In this document: positions 34,926 through 42,500 of the stretch, one piece after another
How positions within the stretch are numbered: position 1 is the stretch's first letter
How the letters are laid out: each line of letters opens with the position of its first letter
Assembly: GCA_030745875.1 (NCBI GenBank)
Contig: JASLNT010000107.1
Location: 1 to 53,256 of the forward strand
Length of the DNA: 53,256 bases
From: Phycisphaerae bacterium
Lineage (GTDB): Bacteria > Planctomycetota > Phycisphaerae > SM23-33
Reading direction: 5' to 3'
Notes under the pieces: model-generated
Seen by the model: only the letters and a program-made list of their open reading frames with translations
Told to the model about the DNA's origin: nothing
The model's database searches: none
Made by a program: the position numbers and the translations under genes

Positions 34926-35906
34926 TTACTGCAGTGCTTTGGCGCACGTGACGGTGTTTTTCAGCAGCATGACCACTGTCATCGGTCCGACACCGCCCGG
35001 GACGGGGGTGATCGCTGAGGCTGCTTCACTGGCGCCTTCGAAATCGACGTCACCGACGGTCTTTATGGCGATTCGTCCCTTATCGTTCTTCAGGGGCTGG
35101 CCGTCTTCGTCCACGCCCTTGGGTATGCGGTTAATCGCCACGTCGATTACGATCGCGCCTTCCTTGACCATGTCGCCTGAAATCAGCGGGCTCAGGTCCG
35201 GCACGACCAGGTCTTCTCCGCTGGCCTTGGCGCGGGCGCGGGCTCCCCGCCATTTGGCTTGGGACACTCCAGCCGCTACGAACAATACGTCCGCACGTTT
35301 CGTATGGAACGCCAAATCGCGGGTGGCGATGTGGCAGACGGTGACTGTGGGGCTTTCGCGAAGGCTCTGCAGCAGCAGCATCGCAATCGGCTTGCCGACG
35401 ATCTCGGAGTGACCGACGATAACGACTTCCTTACCCGCCAGATCGTCGCACGTTAACTTCAGCAATTCGACGGCCGCAACCGCCGTACACGGGGCGCAAC
35501 CCTCGCCTCCGTAGAACAGTTGCCCCATGTTCGTTGTGCCCATCCCCTCAACATCCTTGCCCGGAGCGATGGCGGTCTGGATCGAGCGGGCGTCGAGTTG
35601 TTCGGGAAGGGGCATCTGGAGAATCACGCCGCTGACGGCCGGGTCGTTGTTCAACGCCCCGATCTCCGCCAGGAGTTGGTCCTGGGTGATGTCGTCGGGC
35701 AGGTTCTTCAGGTCGTACTCAATACCGACCGATTCGCACTGCTTGGCCTGCATGTTGGTGTAGATTTTACTGGCCGGGTTCTCGCCTACCTGCACCGCCG
35801 TGAGGCGCGGGGTCTTTCCCGCTTCGGTAAGTTCGGCTGCTTCGCGGGATACTTGTTCCTTGAGTTGTGCTGCAACTGCTTCACCGTCAATGATTGTAGC
35901 GGCCAC
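34926..35906 (-). CDS. folD: Bifunctional methylenetetrahydrofolate dehydrogenase/cyclohydrolase
   Basis: Cytosolic one-carbon enzyme of 326 aa converting 5,10-methylene-THF to 10-formyl-THF. It has the Tyr-x3-Lys catalytic segment SKIYTNMQAKQCESVG, the MPLPEQLD loop (usually QLPLP), the KDVEG segment, the NADP-site GHSEIVGKPIAMLLL, and the C-terminal signature TPVPGGVGPMT. The start is GTG at 35906: GGAG stands seven bases before it, protein similarity begins right there, and any earlier start would overlap the DUF2520 gene that ends at 35911. It is slightly longer than the usual 285-300 aa. Confidence 0.93.
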   Translation of the reverse strand: MAATIIDGEAVAAQLKEQVSREAAELTEAGKTPRLTAVQVGENPASKIYTNMQAKQCESVGIEYDLKNLPDDITQDQLLAEIGALNNDPAVSGVILQMPLPEQLDARSIQTAIAPGKDVEGMGTTNMGQLFYGGEGCAPCTAVAAVELLKLTCDDLAGKEVVIVGHSEIVGKPIAMLLLQSLRESPTVTVCHIATRDLAFHTKRADVLFVAAGVSQAKWRGARARAKASGEDLVVPDLSPLISGDMVKEGAIVIDVAINRIPKGVDEDGQPLKNDKGRIAIKTVGDVDFEGASEAASAITPVPGGVGPMTVVMLLKNTVTCAKALQ

Positions 35907-35910
35907 TTGA

Positions 35911-36807
35911 TTACTCCTGTTGGTTAGTGGTATTGAGGAGGTTTGCGATAATGTCGTCGACTTCCGGATTGTGATTGGTCTTGGTTTTGGATAATTGTAA
36001 CGCCCATCCGCCCGCAATTCGATAGAAAGCCTGCAAGTTGGGTTCGCATTCGTTCAGGGCCTCGAGATGGCGGGCGACGGTTTGTGCGTCTCGGCGTGCG
36101 ATCGGACCGGTAAGTGCGTCCGCGGGCCCGAGTTTTATAACGTTTTCCAGCGTCGCACGCGACAGCGGGCCAAGCGCTTCTATCGCCGTGTCGCGATCGA
36201 TTCCCGCGCTTTCGCAGAGCGTAACCGCCGCGTCCATCAACGCCGTCAGATAGTTGCACGCCATAACCGCCGCAGCGTGATACAGCACCTTGCCCTCGGA
36301 ACTTATGCCCATCGGCCTGCCGCCGATGTCGACCGCCAGAACCTTCAGGGCTTCGACCGCGTCGGCGTCGCCTTCGCAGAAGCAGTATGTCCCCGCGAAT
36401 TTCTCAACTGCGGCTGCTGTTGTCGGAAACGTAGTCAGCGGATGCATGGAGGCGATTCGAGATCCGCAGGAATCCCTCGCCGCCGAGAGAATATCGCTTC
36501 CCAACGCGCCCGAGCAATGGGCGACCAGACCGCCCGCGACGAATGCCCCGCCCAGCGCCAATTCACCGCATAACGGTTCGATAGCGTCGTCTCTTACGGT
36601 CAGCAGCACCAGCGGCGCCGCACCGGCCGCTTTATCGATTTCGCATGCGATGTGAGGTTTTCCGATGAGCTCCGCCAATTCGCGGGCGTGATCGATGTTT
36701 CTGCTCGCAACCGCCGATACGTTCCGCCCGGCGTCGGTTGCGAGTTGTGCTATCGCTCGACCGACTTTACCGCATCCGATAATCGAGATGTCCGCGGATT
36801 CTGTCAT
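35911..36807 (-). CDS. Rossmann-fold protein with DUF2520 C-terminal domain
   Basis: Soluble 298-aa protein. The N-terminal Rossmann domain starts ISIIGCGKVGRAIAQLA. The C-terminal helical half resembles DUF2520 (YHAAAVMACNYLTALMDAAV and GPLSRATLENVI). Family members look like 6-phosphogluconate-dehydrogenase-fold reductases of unknown substrate. His-Pro-Leu-Thr (MHPLTTFP) is the usual conserved segment between the domains. The ATG at 36807 is preferred because an earlier Met would lie inside the upstream gene. folD follows after 4 nt, so the two are co-translated or nearly so. Confidence 0.85.
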   Translation of the reverse strand: MTESADISIIGCGKVGRAIAQLATDAGRNVSAVASRNIDHARELAELIGKPHIACEIDKAAGAAPLVLLTVRDDAIEPLCGELALGGAFVAGGLVAHCSGALGSDILSAARDSCGSRIASMHPLTTFPTTAAAVEKFAGTYCFCEGDADAVEALKVLAVDIGGRPMGISSEGKVLYHAAAVMACNYLTALMDAAVTLCESAGIDRDTAIEALGPLSRATLENVIKLGPADALTGPIARRDAQTVARHLEALNECEPNLQAFYRIAGGWALQLSKTKTNHNPEVDDIIANLLNTTNQQE

Positions 36808-36824
36808 GTTCAGCAGTGGGGCGG

Positions 36825-38228
36825 TTATGAAAGCGGGAACTTGTGTCCGGGGGCGGGTATGTGGACTTCGGCGCATCCGGCCTCATGGAAGATCTCCTTC
36901 ATCGCCTCGGGTTGCGGACCTTCACCGTGTACGCAGAAGGCGGCTTTGAGTTTCGGAGCCAGCGGCGCCAGGGCGCGGGTTAGTTCGTCGCGGTCGGCGT
37001 GTGCGGAGAAACCGTTCAGTATTTCCACGCGGCAGAGCAGGCGGTACATGCGCCCGTAGATTTTCAACTCCTCCCGCCGCTCGACAATCCTCCTGCCCAG
37101 CGTATTCTGCGCCATGAAGCCCACGATGACCACCGTGTTGGCCTCGTCTTCAACGTTGTTTTTGAGGTGGTGTTTTATCCGCCCGGCCTCGCACATCCCC
37201 GAAGACGCGATGATCACGCAGGGCTCGTCGCGATGGTTCAGGGCTTTGGAGTCGTTGACGTCGGTTATGTACTGGATGAACTTCTTACCGAAAATGTCGC
37301 CCTTTGCCTGCCAGAAATCGGCAGCCGCCTCATCGTAGCATTCCGGGTGCTTCTTGAAGACTTCCGTCGCGTTGACCGACAGCGGGGAGTCGACGTAGAT
37401 CGGAAGAGGCTCGAGCATTCCCTCGTGCAGCGCCTGGGTGAGATAGTACGCAACCGTCTGCGTTCGCCCGACGCTGAACGACGGGATAACAACCTTCCCG
37501 CCCGCCGCACGCGTCTGTTCGATAACCCGGACCAACTGCTCTTTCATGTGCGTGGGATTGTGGTGGCGACGGTTGGCGTAAGTGGTTTCGGTGATCAGGT
37601 AATCCACGTCCGGAAGCGGACAGGCCGGGTCCCTGAGAATCGGAACGTCGAACCGTCCCAGGTCGCCCGTGTAGAGCAGTTTGACCGGTTTAGGCCCTTC
37701 GATTTCCACGAATATGCACGCCGATCCGAGAATGTGACCGGCCTCTATGAACGTCGCGTAGGAGTCCTCGGCGAACTGGAAAGGCCTGTCGTACGGTACT
37801 CGCTTGAACTGCTGGCAGGCTTGTTTGGCGTCCTCGGGTCCGTAGAGCGGTTGGATATGATCCTTGGGGCTCCGAGCGCGGCGCTCGTTCCAGAATCTCG
37901 CGTCTTCCTGTTGGATGTGGGCCGAGTCCGCCAGCATTATCTCGCACAGGTCCGCCGTCGCGGGCGTTGCGTAAATCGGGCCCGTGAAACCGTGCTTCAC
38001 CAGCGCCGGTATCTTACCGCTGTGGTCGATGTGAGCGTGACTTAACAGGACCGAATCGATCTGGTCGGACCGAATCGGGAACTTCCTGTTCTTCTCAGCC
38101 GCATCGTTCCTCCTGCCCTGAAAGAGCCCGCAGTCCATAGAGACCGTTTTCCCGTCAATGTGCAGAAGGTGCATGGACCCTGTGACGGTCCTGGCCGCTC
38201 CGAAAAATTCCAGTTCAACTTCAGGCAT
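36825..38228 (-). CDS. Metallo-beta-lactamase/beta-CASP ribonuclease family protein
   Basis: Cytoplasmic 467-aa protein of the beta-CASP group (CPSF73/Ysh1-like bacterial form), expected to cleave RNA. The zinc motifs are LLSHAHIDHSG, EAGHILGSA and LYTGDLGR. The beta-CASP motifs are LITETTYANR, IIASSGMCEAGRIKHHL and GFSAHADRDEL, with a final VHGEGPQ. All metal ligands are present. GGAG is about ten bases before the ATG at 38228, and the longer open frame above it has no similarity. It is the most upstream gene of the - strand series running to uspA. Confidence 0.92.
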   Translation of the reverse strand: MPEVELEFFGAARTVTGSMHLLHIDGKTVSMDCGLFQGRRNDAAEKNRKFPIRSDQIDSVLLSHAHIDHSGKIPALVKHGFTGPIYATPATADLCEIMLADSAHIQQEDARFWNERRARSPKDHIQPLYGPEDAKQACQQFKRVPYDRPFQFAEDSYATFIEAGHILGSACIFVEIEGPKPVKLLYTGDLGRFDVPILRDPACPLPDVDYLITETTYANRRHHNPTHMKEQLVRVIEQTRAAGGKVVIPSFSVGRTQTVAYYLTQALHEGMLEPLPIYVDSPLSVNATEVFKKHPECYDEAAADFWQAKGDIFGKKFIQYITDVNDSKALNHRDEPCVIIASSGMCEAGRIKHHLKNNVEDEANTVVIVGFMAQNTLGRRIVERREELKIYGRMYRLLCRVEILNGFSAHADRDELTRALAPLAPKLKAAFCVHGEGPQPEAMKEIFHEAGCAEVHIPAPGHKFPLS

Positions 38229-38414
38229 AACGTTTGTTCTCCGGCGTGTAATATACCGAATAACTCGGGACAATGCGCCTGTTGTTCCGCGAATGTTGAC
38301 CTAATACCTTAGCATCGAAACAGCACGACTCGCGATTTGGAGGTTCACAATTGGTTCACAACGGCGGGCAATTGGGAATGGGCAATGGGCAATTGGGGGA
38401 GGGCGTTTTAAGCT

Positions 38415-38473
38415 TCACGACTTCGTCGTGACGAGGTCGACTCGGGCGTCGATGAGCTAAACGGAGTGTCGAT
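38415..38473 (+). repeat. Hairpin repeat copy 1 of a dispersed element
   Basis: Contains the hairpin CACGAC-TTC-GTCGTG (38416-38430), then GAGGTCGACTCGGGCGTCGA and the box GAGCTAAACGG...GTGTCGA. It is an inverted relative of the copy at 38779-38835. Its 38444-38476 portion matches the reverse complement of 44581-44613 at 29 of 33 positions. Confidence 0.85.
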
Positions 38474-38778
38474 TGCTTGTGTGATATTCGGTTGACACAT
38501 TTATGTAGTCGTTGCGCGTGAAAAGATTTTCAGAAATTTTGTTGGTCGAAATCGAAAATTCTTTCTCGCGCCCGAATTGCGCAACGACTTGTCGCACAGA
38601 TCGTTGCGTGATTCACATTTCCTCTGGACAAAAAAGTTTTCCGTGGGGTGACCAAAACCACCCCCCATTCGCCAGTAAGTATGTTTATGGAAGAGGAAGG
38701 GAGCAGATTTCAAGCTCCAGATTCCAGCGGAACGAGGATCTGAAACCCGAAACTATCGTTGATCCTACTGTTGATGTC

Positions 38779-38835
38779 TCGACACCCCGTTTAGCGGTCG
38801 ACGCCCGAGTCGACCTATTCGCGACGAAGTCGCGA
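38779..38835 (-). repeat. Hairpin repeat copy 2 of a dispersed element (inverted)
   Basis: Reverse complement of copy 1 over about 57 bp with few changes. Its outer hairpin is CGCGAC-GAA-GTCGCG (38820-38834): relative to copy 1 the A-T pair at stem position 2 has become G-C on both sides, a compensatory change that keeps the stem. It also holds GGTCGAC-GCCCGA-GTCGACC (38796-38815), a perfect 7-bp stem. Confidence 0.85.
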
Positions 38836-38899
38836 CGTCGTTGTCGTTGTCGTCGTCGCACTCCCCAAAAACCTGAAACCGAGAACCCGAGGTTATCCC

Positions 38900-39442
38900 A
38901 TGTCCTACGATGAAGACCTTCTCGTCGAACTAATCGCCGCCGGCGACGTGTCCCATTCCGAGATCGCAGCGCGCGCCGGAGTATCGCGACGCACGGTCTG
39001 GTCGATCGCCAACAACCATTCGCGCCCCGACCTCCAGCGCAAAATCGCCGCCACAGTAGAAGGTCACCGCCAGCAGACAGTAAGAATGGCCGCCAAGTGG
39101 ATGAAGTCCATCCTGACCAAGCACATCAAAGTCGCTCTCGAAGGCGACGGTGAAACCGCGCGCAAATGTCGCGAATTCCTGCTCAAAACGTTCATGCTCG
39201 CGCTGCCCGAGCAGACCGCCAAACACCCGCCCAAACCGCCCGCCGACGACGAAGACAAAACCAAACCGCTGCACCCGATCGCCTTGTACAACAGCCTGAC
39301 CGAACTGTCGGAAGATCTGAAAGCCCAGGTGGTGAAAGAACTCGGCGGCCCGGACGAGGACTACGACTTCCTGAACAACCACGGACCCCAAACCGCCATC
39401 GCCCCACAAAGCAATCCCCCGCCGACAGGGAAATCGCCTTAA
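38900..39442 (+). CDS. Small helix-turn-helix protein of unknown function
   Basis: 180-aa soluble protein. Residues about 5-45 form an HTH (VSHSEIAARAGVSRRTVWSIAN) of the homeodomain-like/terminase-small-subunit type. A basic helical stretch follows (about 50-110, with MAAKWMKSILTKHIKVALEG), then a Pro/Asp-rich linker and an acidic C-terminus. GAGG lies eight bases before the ATG. There is no phage or transposase gene nearby. It follows directly the spacer with paired hairpin repeats, so a link to those repeats is conceivable. The family is not recognised; an orphan phage-type DNA-binding protein or transcription factor are the alternatives. Confidence 0.65.
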   Translation: MSYDEDLLVELIAAGDVSHSEIAARAGVSRRTVWSIANNHSRPDLQRKIAATVEGHRQQTVRMAAKWMKSILTKHIKVALEGDGETARKCREFLLKTFMLALPEQTAKHPPKPPADDEDKTKPLHPIALYNSLTELSEDLKAQVVKELGGPDEDYDFLNNHGPQTAIAPQSNPPPTGKSP

Positions 39443-39479
39443 CTACGGGTCAAATACTACTGATTACATGGGAATTCGC

Positions 39480-39508
39480 TGGACTACACCTCAATATCAA
39501 GCTAAAAT
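39480..39508 (+). promoter_or_regulatory. Possible sigma-70 promoter of the large PEP-CTERM gene
   Basis: TGGACT (39480-39485), a 17-nt spacer, and TAAAAT (39503-39508). An inverted repeat ACACTGC (39510-39516) and GCAGTGT (39531-39537) follows at about the expected start of transcription. The leader to the ATG at 39596 would be about 80 nt. Confidence 0.4.
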
Positions 39509-39595
39509 AACACTGCATATGTTACATGAGGCAGTGTCGCGGATCGTAAGTTCCATTTCTCAAATAACGGTGTCGAACTGTGTGAGGAAACGCTA

Positions 39596-42500
39596 ATGCT
39601 GCAATCCACAACATTACCGATGAGACTCTCTTTGTCGTGTTGCCTGGCTTGGCTTCTGGTTTTCGCTGTTCTTCCGGCCGGCGTTGCTTCGGGTCAGGAC
39701 GCATGGTTTTCCGTCACCGGGTCGTACTTCGACGGTAGTGAGCAGCAGAGCTTCCACTTCGACCTCGATGGCGACGTAACCAGCGCCGATCTCTTCTCGC
39801 TGCGCACCTACGGTTACGCTGGCGGCGTCAGCGCAGTGTCCGGTATCGACTACGGAGCCCCATTCGGATTTGATCCGATCCTGCATCTGGTCGACTCGGG
39901 CGGAGCGCCGGTGGCGGACAACGACGACGGCGCGGGTTTGGACCGGGATTCACTGATCGACTTCGACATCGTCAACCCACCGCTGCCCGACCCGCTGCCA
40001 GCCGGCGACCTGTACGAATTGAGGCTGACCGCGTGGGGCAGTCAGTTCGACGGGCGCAACGGCGACTGGGCGGTTGAGATGGTCGGTCCGGCCAATCGGA
40101 TGACGCTGCGCCAACTCAGCGTGGCCCACGGTACGGGCGCCTCGGTGGTGCGCGGGCTGTCCTTCGGTACGAGCGGCGCCGGCGCTTCGAGCGCGACGCT
40201 GGAGATCGAAGCGTCCGAGTTGCTCGTTGTCCAGGGCGACATGATCGTGGCGCGGAGCGGGCGTGGGATATTGAACGCCAACAACGGACGCCTCACGGTC
40301 AACGGCGACCTCACGGTGGCCGATCAGACCGGCAGCACGGGCGAGGCGACGGTAACAGGCTCCGGCGCGACGCTGCACGTTGCGGGCCACGTATCGCTAG
40401 GGCGGCGCGCCAGCGGCGAACTGACCATCGCCAGCGGCGCTCAGATGACAACCGGCGCCGCATCGGTCATCGAACTCGGTGATGAGGATTATGTCGGCGC
40501 CTTGGGCACGCTCACCGTGGTCGGCGAGGCGGGCGGTGCGCCCTCGCAGCTCACCACTGCGTTCCTGTTTGCGGGCGTTAAGCGGCCTGGCGTGGTCAAC
40601 GTCGAGGATGGCGGGAGCCTTACGGCCGCCTGGATCCAACTGGGCACTGGAGGGAACCTGTTTGCATCCAACGGCGTGCTGAACATCAACCGTCGCGGAA
40701 CGACCGCCTCGACCGTCACCGCCGCTGCGCGTTTCGTCGCCGGACTCGACGGATTCGGTTCGGTTAATATTACCGGCGGTGGTCTGCTGGACACCACGGC
40801 GGTCACTCACGATAACGCAACGTCGCTGCTCGGCTACGGCGGGGGCGGCGCGATGAGCGTTTCCGGTTTCGATTTCGACAGTGGAAACGCGTCATTGTGG
40901 CGTGCCGGCAAGGTCGACATTGGCGCCTCGGCCGCCGGCATCGGGGAGCTCTACATCCGCAACGGCGGGCGGGTCGAAAGCAGCGCGGTGCGCCTGGGCG
41001 TAGACGGCGGGGACGGCACGGTCGAGGTCGACGGCGCCGTCGGCACACCCACGCTTTGGACCCTTCAGGGCAGGCTCGACGTCGGCGCCGGCGGTACGGG
41101 CGCGCTGGACATCATTAACGGCGGACGAATTAGCATGCCGTTGTCCGGTAGCGGCGTGACGGTTCAAGGCTCCGGTGGATTGGAGAGCGTGGTCAACGTC
41201 ACCGGCGCGGATTCCGAACTCGACACGGGCGTCAGCGGTCTGCGGGTCGGCGGTGCTACGGCTGGCCAGAACGGGCGCGTATCGATCACAAGCCAAGGCC
41301 GAATAGTCAGCCCGATTGTCCAACTGGGCTACGACGGCGCGCCCAACACCGCAGAAGGTGTGCTTGAAGTGTCCGGGACAGGCTCGGTCCTGGACGTGGT
41401 CGACCGCGGCGGGCCAACGGACGGGAACCTGTTCGTCGGCGGGGAATTCTTCGGCGCCGGCGGCGGCGGTCGGCTCACCGTTAGCGGTAATGGTACAGTC
41501 AACGTCGACGGTGCGACCCACATTTACCCCGATGGAACGGTCGAGCTGTTGGGCAGCCAGATCAACACGCGGTCGTTTTCAATTGATCTCGGCGGGACGT
41601 TCCGCCATGACGACGGCACGCTCACCGTCGACGGCGGTTCGCTCACAAAGGAGGACGACTTCCTCTTCGCAATCGCAGGAGCGACCGCAAATGACCTGGC
41701 CGCCGTCCGCTTGATCAACGGCGCCACGTCCACGATGCAGGGTTTTATAATCGGGGAAAATGCCAGACTTGAAATCCGCAGCGGCAGCACGTTGACAAAT
41801 CCCGGTGGCGTGTACGTCGATATTGGTAGCGATGAGGGGGAAAGCGAGGTCGTCATTGACAGCGCCACTGTCTATGCCAAGATCACAGAGGGCCCTCTGG
41901 ATTCAACGCATCCCCAGCCGTCCCCCGGTATCAATGTGGGGCGCACGGCGGATGCGATGCCAGCCACGATGCGCGTACTGAACGGCGGCGTCGTTCGTCC
42001 TGTCGGAGGCTTGGACTTTAACCTCACGGTCGCGCCCATGGCCGGGACCACAGGGTTTCTCGAAGTTGCCGGGACGCCTGAGAAGGAATCCCAAATCATC
42101 CGGCCGAATTTTTTGACAGTCGGGGGTCGTATCGCGAAGGACCGATTTACCGGAATCATCGTTCGCGTTCCCGGCGGTACGGGAGTATTGACGGTTCGCG
42201 CCGGGGGAACGATCTCGTTGGGCAACTCGACGCGAATCTATGCCTTTCCTGACGGTACGATCGACGTGGACGGCGGTGCGATAGGGAGCAATCCGGCGCC
42301 CGATGGATTTCTGTTAAACAACGGGCTCGTGCAGGTTCACAACGGGGGTTCCTTTGATGTCGACTGGTTCGATGTCGGTACGGAACCTGGGGCGTCGGGG
42401 CGCGTTGAGGTTTTCGATGGTGGGCGCGTGTTTGGCAGCAGCATCCTCGTTGGATCGGAAGTTGGGGCTTTGGGACGTATTGAGATATTCAACGGCGGGC

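Larger units (their letters stand above)
38229..38899. other. 670-bp repeat-rich spacer without supported genes
   Basis: No convincing coding sequence on either strand. It holds direct repeats GGTTCACAA at 38342-38350 and 38353-38361, the low-complexity GGGCAATTGGG/GGGCAATGGG stretch at 38366-38399, and two ~57-bp inverted hairpin repeats (38415 and 38779). Between them lie an AT-richer stretch with a perfect 10-bp inverted repeat GTCGTTGCGC (38508-38517) and GCGCAACGAC (38579-38588), and a GGGGTG/CACCCC hairpin near 38643-38666. A GTC/GTT trinucleotide run follows at about 38837-38861. Confidence 0.7.

Noticed and set aside
38833..38862. Possible CRISPR or tandem repeat array near GTCGTTGTCGTTGTCGTC
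   Set aside because: A short trinucleotide run without spacers or unit length; not a CRISPR array.
38512..38913. 133-codon frame in the repeat-rich spacer
   Set aside because: It runs through the hairpin repeats, has a low-complexity Arg-rich end, and overlaps the HTH gene start; no coding signal.
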